From Promicromonospora soli (GTDB lineage: Bacteria; Actinomycetota; Actinomycetes; Actinomycetales; Cellulomonadaceae), in contig NZ_BNAS01000005.1 in NCBI RefSeq assembly GCF_014653785.1, positions 118,457 through 182,456 of the forward strand: DNA of 64,000 nt, written 5' to 3'. The position numbers were made by a program, and so were the translations under genes. Under the pieces are notes generated by a model that was not told the origin of the DNA, did no database searches, and saw nothing but the letters and a program-made list of their open reading frames with translations. This document shows, piece by piece, positions 37,233-47,838 of this stretch (its first letter is position 1; every line of letters starts with the position of its first letter).

Positions 37233-37649
37233 TCAGCGGCTCCGGCTCACCATGATCTTCTCGCGGCCGAGCTGGTCGGGCAGGAAGAAGAGGTCGTCGG
37301 CGTCGGCGACGTACAGCGGCACCTCGCCCTGCTTCGCCGGCATGCCGTCGGCGTCGGTGACGGTCAGCTCGACGTGGTCCGCGGAGCTCTTCGAGACGTA
37401 CTTCCAGGTGCCCTCGATCTCAGAGGGGGCACCGGCGACCGCGCCGTCGAGCACCTCGCCCGGGACCCCGACGGCCGTGAACGTCCGGTCCTCGCCGAGC
37501 GCCACGACGGTAGCGGACCCGTCGGCGACGTAGGAGCCCACGAACTCGGGCTCCGAGTAGTCGAGCTTGCCGATGTCGAAGCCACATCCCGACAGCATGA
37601 GTACGCCGACGAGTGCTCCCACGCCTCGGAAGACCTGCCGCTGGATCAT
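37233..37649 (-). CDS. Small lipoprotein of unknown function
   Basis: 138 residues, starting MIQRQVFRGVGALVGVLMLSGCGFD with a lipobox LSGC, so it is predicted to be an outer-membrane-face lipoprotein. The mature domain of about 115 residues has alternating beta pattern, including VGSYVADGSATVVALGEDRTFTAVG, IEGTWKYVS and a final PLYVADADDLFFLP, suggesting a lipocalin-like or META-like barrel. GAGGTG precedes the ATG at 37649. Function unknown. Confidence 0.8.
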   Translation of the reverse strand: MIQRQVFRGVGALVGVLMLSGCGFDIGKLDYSEPEFVGSYVADGSATVVALGEDRTFTAVGVPGEVLDGAVAGAPSEIEGTWKYVSKSSADHVELTVTDADGMPAKQGEVPLYVADADDLFFLPDQLGREKIMVSRSR

Positions 37650-37805
37650 TCGACACCTCAGTTGTTCCGGACCTGACCGGTCGCCCAATCTAGCGGGAAA
37701 GCCGCAATTCCTCTTGGAGATCCTGGGCAGCGATCAGGCCACAGTGTGGCGATGCGATGGACGCCCGGCGCGACCAGCTGCCCCTTCCCGCACAATGACG
37801 CCATC

Positions 37806-39026
37806 ATGAGCACCATCCGCACAGCGGCCGGCGGCTCCGCGCTGCTCATCGCGGTCCTCGTCTTCGCGCTGAACCTGCGCACCCCCATCACATCCCTCCC
37901 GCCGGTGATGGCGGACGTCGCGACCGGGCTCGGCCTGGACCAGACCCTCACCGGTCTGCTCGTGGGCATCCCGGCGCTCTGCTTCAGCGTGGTGGCACCG
38001 GCGGCGTCGACCCTGATCGCTCGCGCCGGCCCGTACGCGGCGGTCACCGTCGCCCTGGTCGGGGTCATCGCGGGGACGCTGATCCGGTCCGCCGGCTCGG
38101 GGACGGCAGGTGTGGTGGCGGCCTTCGCGGGGACCGTCGTGCTCGGCTCGGCGATCACCGTCGGCAACGTGGTGGTGCCGGTCATCATCGCGCGGGACTT
38201 CCCGGCCAGGACGGCGCTGGCGACGGGCCTGTACTCGTCGACGATGAATCTCGGGTCGGTCTTGGCGACGTCGCTCACCGCGCCGTTCGCGGCGCTGCTG
38301 GGCTGGCAGGGTGCGGTCGCCTCGTGGTCGCTCGTGGCGGTGGTGGCGCTAGCCGTGTGGCTGATCACCACCCGCCGCATGTCAGACACACACGTCACTC
38401 GGGTGACCGACGGTGCCGCTCGCACCGAACGGCCGGACGAGACCTGGGGCGGTGTGCTGCGCCGCCCGATCACCTGGGTCCTGACGGTGGCGTTCGCGGG
38501 GCAGTCGTTCTCGTACTTCGCGGTGACGGCCTGGCTGCCGGAGCTGCTGCGTGACCTGCTGGGCGTGTCCGTGACCACTGCGGGCAACGCGGCGGCACCG
38601 TTCCAGGGTCTCGCGATCGCGGGCAGCGTCCTGGTCCCGCTCGCGCTGGCCGCTCGCGTGCCGATGCGCGGCGCCGCGGTGGTGATGGGGCTGCTGTGGG
38701 TGGCCCTGCCCGCGGGCCTGCTGCTGGCTCCGCAGTGGTGGCTGCTGTGGGTGAGCCTCGCGGGCATCGCCCAGGGCGGGAACTTCGTGGTGATCTTCAC
38801 TGTCGTGGCGCAACAGTGCCGCACGGTGGCCCAGACCCGCCGGACGGTAGCGACCGTGCAGGCGTTCGGGTACGCCGTGGCCGCGTCCGCTCCCGCCGTG
38901 ATCGGCGCGGTGCACGCGGCGTCGGGCGGCTGGACCGCGGCGCTCCTGGTGATGCTCGGGTCCACGCTGGCGCTGGGGACAGCGGAGCTGGTGGCGACCA
39001 GACACCGGTGGCGCACGGCGCCCTAA
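37806..39026 (+). CDS. MFS transporter, CynX/NimT-like
   Basis: 406 residues with about 12 membrane helices. The N terminus has the CynX hallmark ALNLRTPITSLPPVMADVATGLGL, followed by LTGLLVGIPALCFSVVAP. The central loop RRMSDTHVTRVTDG is polar, and the second half begins ITWVLTVAFAGQSFSYFAVTAWLPELL. The family includes cyanate and 2-nitroimidazole transporters; the substrate here is unknown. It lies 56 nt before the lysine aminotransferase gene, possibly in the same operon. Confidence 0.88.
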   Translation: MSTIRTAAGGSALLIAVLVFALNLRTPITSLPPVMADVATGLGLDQTLTGLLVGIPALCFSVVAPAASTLIARAGPYAAVTVALVGVIAGTLIRSAGSGTAGVVAAFAGTVVLGSAITVGNVVVPVIIARDFPARTALATGLYSSTMNLGSVLATSLTAPFAALLGWQGAVASWSLVAVVALAVWLITTRRMSDTHVTRVTDGAARTERPDETWGGVLRRPITWVLTVAFAGQSFSYFAVTAWLPELLRDLLGVSVTTAGNAAAPFQGLAIAGSVLVPLALAARVPMRGAAVVMGLLWVALPAGLLLAPQWWLLWVSLAGIAQGGNFVVIFTVVAQQCRTVAQTRRTVATVQAFGYAVAASAPAVIGAVHAASGGWTAALLVMLGSTLALGTAELVATRHRWRTAP

Positions 39027-39082
39027 CGGGAACTTTTCCATTGCCGTTGTATCTTGGCAGGATCATTGCCTACGGTTCCAGC

Positions 39083-40390
39083 ATGACGACACATCTTGAG
39101 CCCACCGCAGTGCTCCCCACCCTCCGCGAGCACCTCCTGGTCGACGGGTTCGACCTCGTCCTCGACCTCACCCGGTCGCACGGCTCCACGCTCGTCGACG
39201 CGCGTGACGGTCGCGAGTGGCTCGACCTGTTCACGTTCTTCGCCTCCTCCCCGCTCGGCATGAACCACCCCGCGCTGGCGGACGATCCCGCGTTCCGCGA
39301 GGAGCTGGCCACAGCGGCGATCAACAAGCCGTCCAACTCCGACATCTACACGGTCGAGATGGCGCGCTTCGCCGACACGTTCGCACGCGTGCTCGGCGAT
39401 CCCGCCCTGCCGCACCTCTTCTTCATCGACGGCGGAGCACTCGCCGTCGAGAACGCGCTCAAGGTCGCTTTCGACTGGAAGTCGCGGCTCAACGAGGCGA
39501 ACGGCCGCTCCCCCGAGCTCGGCACGCAGGTGATGCACCTGGAGCACGCGTTCCACGGCCGCTCCGGGTACACGATGTCGCTCACGAACACCGAACCGGG
39601 CAAGGTCGCGCGGTTCCCCAAGTTCGACTGGCCGCGCATCCCCTCCCCGTACATCGCCGAGGGCAAGGACATGGACGCGGCCGAGGCCGCGGCGCTCGGG
39701 GCCGCCCGTGCGGCGTTCGAGGCCAACCCGCACGACATCGCGGCGTTCATCATGGAGCCCATCCAGGGCGAGGGCGGCGACCACCACTTCCGCCCGTCGT
39801 TCCTCCAGGGCATGCAGGCGCTGTGCCGGGAGTTCGACGCGCTGTTCGTCGTGGACGAGGTCCAGACCGGCGCCGGTATCACGGGCACCACGTGGGCGTA
39901 CCAGCAGCTCGGCGTCAGCCCCGACGTCGTCGCGTTCGGCAAGAAGACGCAGGTCTGCGGCATCATGGCCGGCGGCCGGGTGGACGAGGTGCCGGACAAC
40001 GCGTTCGCCGTCTCGTCGCGCATCAACTCGACCTGGGGCGGCAACCTCACCGACATGGTGCGCTCGCGCCGGATCCTCGAGACCTACGAGGCCGAGGGAC
40101 TGGTGGACCGGGCCCGCACCATGGGCAAGCTGCTCCACGACGCGCTCACCGAGCTGGCCACCCGGCACGACGGCGTGACCGACGTCCGCGGCAAGGGCCT
40201 CATGTGCGCGCTGACGCTGCCGTCCCGCGAGGTGCGCGACCGGGTACTGTCCGCGCTCACCGAGCGGAACGTGCTGCTGCTCGGCTGCGGCGAGCGGTCG
40301 GTCCGGTTCCGCCCGGCGCTGACGGTCACCACCGAGGCGCTGGATGCCGGCGTGCGGGCACTCGACGAGGTCCTGACCGAGACCCTCTGA
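39083..40390 (+). CDS. lat: L-lysine 6-transaminase
   Basis: 435 residues, PLP class III aminotransferase. FTFFASSPLGMNHPAL, LFFIDGGALAVENALK, HAFHGRSGYTMSLTNT, EPIQGEGGDHHFR, Asp of LFVVDEVQTGAGITG and the PLP Lys in AFGKKTQVCGIMAGGR are characteristic of Lat, which converts lysine and 2-oxoglutarate to alpha-aminoadipate semialdehyde (cyclising to piperideine-6-carboxylate) and glutamate. In beta-lactam producers it starts cephamycin precursor supply, and elsewhere it degrades lysine; no beta-lactam genes are seen here. A -35-like TTGTAT and TACGGT lie upstream. Confidence 0.95.
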   Translation: MTTHLEPTAVLPTLREHLLVDGFDLVLDLTRSHGSTLVDARDGREWLDLFTFFASSPLGMNHPALADDPAFREELATAAINKPSNSDIYTVEMARFADTFARVLGDPALPHLFFIDGGALAVENALKVAFDWKSRLNEANGRSPELGTQVMHLEHAFHGRSGYTMSLTNTEPGKVARFPKFDWPRIPSPYIAEGKDMDAAEAAALGAARAAFEANPHDIAAFIMEPIQGEGGDHHFRPSFLQGMQALCREFDALFVVDEVQTGAGITGTTWAYQQLGVSPDVVAFGKKTQVCGIMAGGRVDEVPDNAFAVSSRINSTWGGNLTDMVRSRRILETYEAEGLVDRARTMGKLLHDALTELATRHDGVTDVRGKGLMCALTLPSREVRDRVLSALTERNVLLLGCGERSVRFRPALTVTTEALDAGVRALDEVLTETL

Positions 40391-40394
40391 CCCC

Positions 40395-40463
40395 CTTGGC
40401 TGTGGGCGTGATCGTTGCGACTATGCGCCCGTTTTAGGCGCAACGATCACGCCCACAACCAAG
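40395..40463. repeat. Dispersed palindromic element, family 1, between converging lat and a membrane protein gene
   Basis: Left arm 40395-40420 (CTTGGCTGTGGGCGTGATCG...) pairs with 40439-40463 over 25 bp with one mismatch; the centre reads ACTATGCGCCCGTTTTAGG. It occupies the 79-nt gap between stop codons. Confidence 0.87.
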
Positions 40464-40469
40464 CGAAGG

Positions 40470-41162
40470 TCACTCGTCTTCGGCCGCGACGCTGTCCGCG
40501 ATGCGGATCAGCTCGGCCACCGTCGGCCCCGCGTTCCCCGTGGGCGTGCGGCCGATGGTGCCGAGCAGCACGTAGGAGCCGGCGTCGTCGGTCCATTCGA
40601 GCCGCACCGGGCCGAACCCGTTGTTGTCCACGCGGGTCACCCGGACGTCCTGGCCCGACTCCTTGAGGTCCTGCGTCTCGACCGTCACGTTGTCGCCGGA
40701 CAGCTCGTCGGACAGCTCGGCGGACCCCGGATACGCCACGAACGTGATGGCCGACGCCGGGTGGTACGCGCCGGAGCGGACCTCCTCCTCGGGCCACGCG
40801 AGGCCCGGTCCGCCGCGGAACGTCTCCACGTTGTCGGCCCCGGGCAACGTGTAGGTGATCCAGGTGCCGAGGTGGTCCTCGGCCGTCGTGCGGCCGATCC
40901 CGGCCGAGATGTCGGCGGGGCACTCGGCCACGGCGCGCCGGACGGCGTCGGGCACCCAGTGCGGCTGACGCAGGTCCTCGGCACAGGTGCCGGCCGTCAG
41001 CTCGGTGGCATCCGCCGGGACGACGGCAGGCTCGTCCTCCCCTGCCCCGATCACGAGCGTGACCACGATGATGATGATCGCGCCGAGCAGCGTCACAGCC
41101 CCGCCGAGCAGCCACTCCGGCCGGATCCTCGGCTCGTCGATAGTGGTGACCACGTCAGCCAC
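40470..41162 (-). CDS. Single-pass membrane protein, unknown function
   Basis: 230 residues. N-terminal cytosolic DVVTTIDEPRIRPEW, TM at about residues 18-41 (LLGGAVTLLGAIIIIVVTLVIG), then an acidic extracytoplasmic domain of about 185 residues with two Cys (GTCAEDL and AECPADI) likely disulfide-linked. GTG start overlapping the upstream stop codon by 8 nt, so it is translationally coupled to the 176-residue protein. No domain recognised. Confidence 0.8.
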   Translation of the reverse strand: MADVVTTIDEPRIRPEWLLGGAVTLLGAIIIIVVTLVIGAGEDEPAVVPADATELTAGTCAEDLRQPHWVPDAVRRAVAECPADISAGIGRTTAEDHLGTWITYTLPGADNVETFRGGPGLAWPEEEVRSGAYHPASAITFVAYPGSAELSDELSGDNVTVETQDLKESGQDVRVTRVDNNGFGPVRLEWTDDAGSYVLLGTIGRTPTGNAGPTVAELIRIADSVAAEDE

Positions 41163-41685
41163 CGCACTCGATCTCGGTGACGGCGTCCCGCGACAGGGCG
41201 ATGACCTTGTTCGACGCGACCGGGCTCCGCGCCAGGCCGGGCTGCACGTACGAGCCCCAGTCGCAGTCGTTCTCCGCGAAGTACGCCTCGCGCGAGCCGC
41301 CCGGCGCGGCGTAGCGGATGCGGTGGTCAGGGCCCTGGCAGCTGTACTCGGGATCGCACACGGAGATCGCCAGCGCGCGCATGGTGACCCAGGTGCTGGT
41401 GTCCACGCAGCCGTTGACGGGCAGGCCGTTGTACGCCTGGAACGCCTTGGTGGCGACCTCCGACTCGCTGTCCCACGACCCGTCCACGGGTTTCAGCCCG
41501 GTGGCGGCCGACAGGACGTTCTGAGCCGCGACCACCTCACCGCCGGACGTCTTGCCGCACTCGCCGACGGGGTCGTTCGACACCCAGGTGGCGCTCGAGT
41601 TCATGGCCTGCACCACGGCAGCGACGATCAGGGCAGCGGCTACGGTCCCACCGCCCGCCTGCAGCCAGGTTCGGGTGGTAGGCAT
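41155..41685 (-). CDS. Membrane-anchored or secreted protein, peptidoglycan-binding-like
   Basis: 176 residues. N-terminal hydrophobic segment at about 10-28 (GGGTVAAALIVAAVVQAM) acts as signal or anchor. The exported part has six Cys (GECGKTSG, NGCVDTS, SVCDPEYSCQG, NDCDWG, IECGG) and a stretch (VATKAFQAYNGLPVNGCVDTSTW) resembling a PG_binding_1 repeat (FQ...GL...G..D..T). It probably binds cell wall. It is coupled to the following membrane protein gene. Confidence 0.72.
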   Translation of the reverse strand: MPTTRTWLQAGGGTVAAALIVAAVVQAMNSSATWVSNDPVGECGKTSGGEVVAAQNVLSAATGLKPVDGSWDSESEVATKAFQAYNGLPVNGCVDTSTWVTMRALAISVCDPEYSCQGPDHRIRYAAPGGSREAYFAENDCDWGSYVQPGLARSPVASNKVIALSRDAVTEIECGG

Positions 41686-41836
41686 TCCCGCGGCGCTCCT
41701 TCGTCTGCCCGAAGCCGGGCGATGTGGCTGGCGATCGCGAGCGTAACAATCCGCTCTTAAAAGACGGAAGCGACGCACCGGGAGAAATAGCGCCGCGTCG
41801 GAGGCGGGTTTCGCCGGGGCACCGGCTCCCGGCCGG

Positions 41837-42035
41837 CGTCGTGCGCCGAACCGCAACCCGCCGGTCCGCCGTCGCGCCGAGCCGCAACCTGCCCGTCGAT
41901 CGTCGCGCCGAGCCGCAACCTGCCGCTCCATCCGACCGCTGATGGACGATCAGCTTTCGCCTCGACACCCGGATGAACGTTGACGTTGCGGTTCGGCAGC
42001 TGCCAGCGACCAGCTAGACGCGCATCGTGCGGTTC
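41837..42035. repeat. Cluster of direct and inverted GCCGAACCGCAAC-like repeats
   Basis: CGTCGCGCCGAGCCGCAACC-like units begin at about 41837, 41870 and 41901 (spacing 31-33 bp). Reversed copies GTTGCGGTTCGGC and GTGCGGTTCGGC lie near 41984-41998 and 42027-42038. The cluster fills the 367-nt gap between the secreted-protein start and the SDR stop codon. It could be a protein-binding array or relic of palindromic elements. Confidence 0.55.
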
Positions 42036-42052
42036 GGCACCCGTGGGCGGCG

Positions 42053-42772
42053 TCACCGTGTCGTGTGCGCACCCCCGTTGACGTGCAGCGTCTGCCCAGT
42101 GATGTGGCGGGCCGCCGGCGAGGCGAGGAACGTGACCAGGGTCGCGACGTCGGCGGGCAGGCCGGGGCGCCCGTCATGCGTGGCGGCGACCAGGCGGTCT
42201 CGGCGCTGGTCCGTGAGCCGGCCCTTGAAGTACCCCGTGTCCGCGATGTAGCCGGGCGCCACGCAGTTGGCCGTGATGCCGCGCGGGCCGACGGCCGCCG
42301 ACAGCCCCGCGGTCCATGCCTGCACCGCCGCCTTGGCGACGCCGTACGACGTACCGGCGTACTCGGCGCCGATCGAGCCGACGGTGACGACGGCGCCGCC
42401 GGCCGGCATGTCCTTCAGGGCCGCGGTCGCGACCAGAACGGTGCTGAGCAGGTTCGCCTCGATGTTGGCGCGCCAGCCCTCGGCCACCCCGGCGAGGTCG
42501 GCCGGCTCGGGCCGGTCGAAGTCCGTGTTGCCGCCAGCCATGGCCACCAGCACGTCGACGGGAGCGTCAAGCTGTGCCATGAGCGCCTCGACGTCGTCCG
42601 GCTGTCCGACGTCGCAGCGCACCCCGCGCGCGCCCGACGCCTCCGCCGCCTGGTCGAGCCGGGCGGCGACGCGGCCGGTGATCACGACGCTGTCCCCCTG
42701 TTCGACGAACTGGCGCGCCACCGCCGCGCCAATGCCGCCGGACCCGCCGGTGACAAGAACAAGTCTGGGCAT
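42053..42772 (-). CDS. SDR family oxidoreductase
   Basis: 239 residues. Classical short-chain dehydrogenase: cofactor motif LVTGGSGGIGAAVA (TGxxxGxG), RCDV after beta-3, AMAGGNTDFD (NNAG equivalent), catalytic Ser in VGSIGAEY, YxxxK as SYGVAKAA, and the C-terminal PADVATLVTFLASPAARHITGQTLHVNGG of FabG-like enzymes. Arg at position of beta-2 suggests NADP(H). GGGGGAG precedes the ATG. It diverges from a MarR gene across a perfect palindrome and is probably controlled by it. Confidence 0.93.
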   Translation of the reverse strand: MPRLVLVTGGSGGIGAAVARQFVEQGDSVVITGRVAARLDQAAEASGARGVRCDVGQPDDVEALMAQLDAPVDVLVAMAGGNTDFDRPEPADLAGVAEGWRANIEANLLSTVLVATAALKDMPAGGAVVTVGSIGAEYAGTSYGVAKAAVQAWTAGLSAAVGPRGITANCVAPGYIADTGYFKGRLTDQRRDRLVAATHDGRPGLPADVATLVTFLASPAARHITGQTLHVNGGAHTTR

Positions 42773-42795
42773 GTCGTCTCCCCCATCTCGTATAT

Positions 42796-42809
42796 GTTTA
42801 GGCCTAAAC
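42796..42809. promoter_or_regulatory. MarR operator palindrome between SDR and marR
   Basis: GTTTAGGCCTAAAC is a perfect 14-bp palindrome (extending imperfectly outward) midway between two divergent starts at 42772 and 42825. Its symmetry and AT-rich flanks fit a MarR dimer site controlling both genes. Confidence 0.75.
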
Positions 42810-42824
42810 GTACAGGAGGCGCGC

Positions 42825-43349
42825 GTGACCGAGTACCCCTTCGACTCCACGGCGGCCGTTCCGCCCGAGGCGATCGCCGCGGCGTGGGAACGTGAGCTGC
42901 CAGGAGTCCCGGTGTCGTCGATCGGTGTGATCACGCCGCTGTGGCGGGTCGCGAAAGCCCTGGCGGACGACCGGCGCCGGACCCTGCACCGCATCGGGCT
43001 GGATCCCGCGACGCTCGACCTGCTGAGCACCCTGCGGCGCTCGGGCAGACCGTGGTCGCTGACGACGCGAGAGCTTGCGGCGCAGACGCTCGTCACCGCC
43101 GGGGCGATCTCGCAGCGGATCGCGCGGGCGGAACGCGACGGGCTGGTGGTACGCGCGCCGTCCGACGCCAGACGGCGCGCCGTTGCCGTAACCCTGACCG
43201 ACGCGGGGCACGAGCTCGTCGAGCGCGCAGTGCGCGAGCTGCTCACGCACGAGGAGGAGCTGATCGCCGGTCTGTCGGCAGAGGACCGCCGAGCGCTGTC
43301 CGGGCTGCTCGGCCGGCTCGCAGCAGCACTGGATGAACCGTTCACCTGA
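42825..43349 (+). CDS. MarR family transcriptional regulator
   Basis: 174 residues. Winged helix: LDPATLDLLSTLRRSGRPWSLTTRELAAQTLVTAGAISQRIARAERDGLVVRAPSDARRRAVAVTLTDAGHELVE, with DARRR in the wing. GTG start with GGAGG at 42814-42818. It is similar in layout to the MarR at 36670-37173 (LxTQTLVT.G....RI.R), so they may be paralogues. It probably represses the divergent SDR gene. Confidence 0.9.
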   Translation: MTEYPFDSTAAVPPEAIAAAWERELPGVPVSSIGVITPLWRVAKALADDRRRTLHRIGLDPATLDLLSTLRRSGRPWSLTTRELAAQTLVTAGAISQRIARAERDGLVVRAPSDARRRAVAVTLTDAGHELVERAVRELLTHEEELIAGLSAEDRRALSGLLGRLAAALDEPFT

Positions 43350-43405
43350 GTGCAAGGGCAGTGCCCCAGCAGGCGGTTCCCGGCTCGAACGGTAATCTCG
43401 GCGGC

Positions 43406-44332
43406 ATGCTGTGGCCCTTGACCAGCCCGCCGCGACTCCGTCCGGGCGACACCGTCGCCGTCGTCGCCCCGTCGGGTCCGGTACCGGCCGACCGGCTCGA
43501 CGAAGGCGTTGCCCACCTCCGTGACTGGGGCCTCGACGTGCAGGTGATGCCGCACGTCCGAGACACACATCCGGGCCACCGGTACCTGGCAGGCTCCGAC
43601 GAGGCCCGCGCCGCCGACTTCCAGGAGGCCTGGCTCGATCCCGACGTCCGTGCTGTGGTCGCGGCGCGCGGCGGATACGGGGCGGCGCGGATGATCGACC
43701 TCGTCGACTGGGACGCGCTCGCCGCCGCCGACCCCAAGGTGCTCGTCGGGTACAGCGACTGCACGGTGCTGCACCAGGCGGTCGCCGCCCGCCTCGGGCT
43801 GGTGTCGCTGCACGGCCCGATGCCGGGAACGCTCTCCTTCGTCAAGTCCGAGCCCGCCCGCGAGCACCTCCGGCGCACCCTCTTCGAACCGGAGACCGCC
43901 CAGGTTCTCGCCGGCCCGCATGCGGAAGCCCTGGTCGGCGGCACGGCCCGCGGGATCACGACCGGCGGCTGCCTCTCGCTCCTGACGACGTCCATCGGCG
44001 TCGGCGCCACGCCGTCGTCCGCCGCGGGCGGGATCGTGCTGCTGGAGGACATCGACGAGCGGGCCTACCGGATCGACTCGTTCCTCACGCACCTGCTGCG
44101 TGCGGGCTGGTTCGACGGCGCGCTCGGCGTGGTGCTGGGCTCGTGGCAGGACTGCGAACCGGTCGAGCCGGTGGTCCGGGACCTGCTGGGGTCGCTCGGC
44201 ATCCCGATCCTGAGCGAGCTCGGGTTCGGTCACGGTCCGGACCCGCTCACCGTTCCGCTGGGCGTGTCCGCCGAGCTGGACGCCTCCGCCGGCACGCTCA
44301 CGCTGGACCAGCCGGCCCTCGCGTCGCGCTGA
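43406..44332 (+). CDS. LD-carboxypeptidase (peptidase S66)
   Basis: 308 residues. It cleaves the terminal D-Ala from tetrapeptides in peptidoglycan recycling, or hydrolyses microcin C-like compounds. The S66 triad is visible: nucleophile Ser in VLVGYSDCTVLH, Glu in GGIVLLEDIDERAYRID and His in LGFGHGPDPLTVPLG. The N-terminal LRPGDTVAVVAPSGPV is typical. ATG 43406 has no Shine-Dalgarno but TAATCT lies 7 nt upstream, suggesting a leaderless mRNA. It is cytosolic. Confidence 0.93.
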   Translation: MLWPLTSPPRLRPGDTVAVVAPSGPVPADRLDEGVAHLRDWGLDVQVMPHVRDTHPGHRYLAGSDEARAADFQEAWLDPDVRAVVAARGGYGAARMIDLVDWDALAAADPKVLVGYSDCTVLHQAVAARLGLVSLHGPMPGTLSFVKSEPAREHLRRTLFEPETAQVLAGPHAEALVGGTARGITTGGCLSLLTTSIGVGATPSSAAGGIVLLEDIDERAYRIDSFLTHLLRAGWFDGALGVVLGSWQDCEPVEPVVRDLLGSLGIPILSELGFGHGPDPLTVPLGVSAELDASAGTLTLDQPALASR

Positions 44333-44339
44333 CGCGGGA

Positions 44340-44800
44340 CTAGGGCTCGGCCGTCTGGCCCTCGAAGTACGTCTGCAGCACCACCGTGGTCTTCGTGGAG
44401 ACCTTCGCCGTGCGGCGGATCTTCCCGAGCAGCTCCTCCAGCGCCCGCGGCGACGACACGCGCGCGGTCAGCAGGTAGTTCGCGTTGCCGGCCACCGAGT
44501 AGCAGGACTCGATCCCGGCCATGCCGCGCAGCCGCTCGGGCGCGTCGTCCTCCTGCGCCTGGTCCAGCGGCGTGATCTCGATGAACGCGGAGAGGGGCAG
44601 CCCGACGGCCTCGGGGTTGATCACCGCCCGGTAGCCCGTGATGACGCCGCGCGCCTCCAGCTTTCGCACCCTCACCTGTACCGCGGACAGGGACAGTCCC
44701 GAGATCTCGGACAGCACCGCGAGCGTGGTGCGACCGTCCTTGCGCAACGCGTCCACGAGTGCTCGATCCACGCCGTCGAGCGGTGCCAGCTCGTTGTCGG

Positions 44801-44804
<4 letters not shown>
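44340..44804 (-). CDS. Lrp/AsnC family transcriptional regulator
   Basis: 154 residues. DNA-binding domain LDGVDRALVDALRKDGRTTLAVLSEISGLSLSAVQVRVRKLEARGVITGYRAVINPEAVG, followed by the RAM ligand domain (AFIEITPLD, YSVAGNANYLLTARVSSP, TTVVLQTYFEG). It resembles lysine-responsive LysG-type/Lrp regulators. The start overlaps the ABC-F stop codon (ATGA). The lysine aminotransferase gene 4 kb away is a possible target, but this is only inference. Confidence 0.93.
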
Positions 44805-46660
<1,856 letters not shown>

Positions 46661-46762
46661 CTCACAAGCGTAGTCGCGCGCTACGCTCTGCCGGTCGACG
46701 ACGACCGAGCCGGAGGACTCCGCCGTCGATCCCAGCAGAACGACTACGCGAGGAGCACCCAC

Positions 46763-47752
46763 GTGGCCCAGTTCGACATGCCGCTGTCCGATCTCGAGAC
46801 GTACCTCCCGGAGCTCGACGAGCCAGGCGACTTCGACGAGTTCTGGTCGACGACCCTGGCCGAGGCCCGCACGTACGACGAGGCGCCGAAGGTGGAGCGC
46901 ATCGACATCGGGCTGACCGAGATCCTGGTCGACGACGTCACGTTCCCCGGGTTCGGCGGGCACCCCGTCAAGGCCTGGCTGACGCGGCCGGCGCACGCCG
47001 ACGGCGACCTGCCCGTGGTGGTCGAGTACCAGGGCTACGGGGGCGGGCGGGGCCTGCCGCACGAGCACATCCACTGGGCCGCGGCCGGCTACGCGCATCT
47101 CATGATGGACACGCGCGGCCAGGGTTCGGGCTGGGGCACCGGCGGCTCGACGCCGGACCCGGTGGGGTCCGGGCCGGCGTCCCCGGGGTTCATGACCCGC
47201 GGCGTGCTCGACCCGTACGACCACTACTACCGCCGCGTCTTCACCGACGGCGCCCGCGCCGTCGACGCGGCGCGCGCCATCCCGGGTCTCGACCCGGCGC
47301 GCGTGGCGCTGAGCGGCGGCAGCCAGGGCGGCGGCATCACCATCGCGGTGGCCGGCCTCGTGCCGGACGTCGTGGCCGCGATGCCCGACGTGCCGTTCCT
47401 GTGCCACTACCGCCGGGCGGTGTCGATCACGGACAGCCTCCCGTACGGCGAGATCACGCAGTACCTCTCCGTGTACCGCGACCCGGCGGTCGAGGTGCAG
47501 GTCTGGCGCACCTTCTCCTACCTGGACGGGGTGTCGTTCGCCCGGCGGGCCCGCTCGGCCGGACTGTTCTCGGTGGCGCTCATGGATGGGACCTGCCCGC
47601 CGTCCACGGTGTACGCGGCGTTCAACAGCTGGGCGCCGGGGCACGGTGAGACGGTCACCAAGGAGATCGACGTCTACCCGTACAACAGCCACGAGGGCGG
47701 CGGCGACTACCGGTTCCCGCGCAAGCTCGAGTGGCTCGGCAAGATCATCTGA
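46763..47752 (+). CDS. Acetylxylan esterase/cephalosporin-C deacetylase (CE7)
   Basis: 329 residues. N-terminal FDMPLSDLETYLPELDEPGDFDEFW (PxDFDxFW) is the CE7 hallmark. Catalytic triad: Ser in ALSGGSQGGGITIAVAGL, Asp region VALMDGTCPPSTVYAAFN and His in NSHEGGG. The RGQG motif (MMDTRGQGSGWGTGGSTPDP) marks the oxyanion region. It removes acetyl groups from xylo-oligosaccharides and related sugars in the cytosol. GTG start with GAGGAG seven bases upstream. A divergent tail-to-head paralogue follows after 86 nt. Confidence 0.94.
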   Translation: MAQFDMPLSDLETYLPELDEPGDFDEFWSTTLAEARTYDEAPKVERIDIGLTEILVDDVTFPGFGGHPVKAWLTRPAHADGDLPVVVEYQGYGGGRGLPHEHIHWAAAGYAHLMMDTRGQGSGWGTGGSTPDPVGSGPASPGFMTRGVLDPYDHYYRRVFTDGARAVDAARAIPGLDPARVALSGGSQGGGITIAVAGLVPDVVAAMPDVPFLCHYRRAVSITDSLPYGEITQYLSVYRDPAVEVQVWRTFSYLDGVSFARRARSAGLFSVALMDGTCPPSTVYAAFNSWAPGHGETVTKEIDVYPYNSHEGGGDYRFPRKLEWLGKII

Positions 47753-47838
47753 CGATCGCCGCGGGCGAACCGGAAATTTACCAGATACCGACTGGCGGTA
47801 CGCTCCCAGCGCACGCCCACCTTCCGGAGGTCTCCCCA

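Noticed and set aside
39083-40390. Beta-lactam biosynthesis cluster marked by lysine 6-aminotransferase
   Set aside because: No ACV synthetase, isopenicillin N synthase or related gene is nearby; lysine catabolism is the simpler reading.
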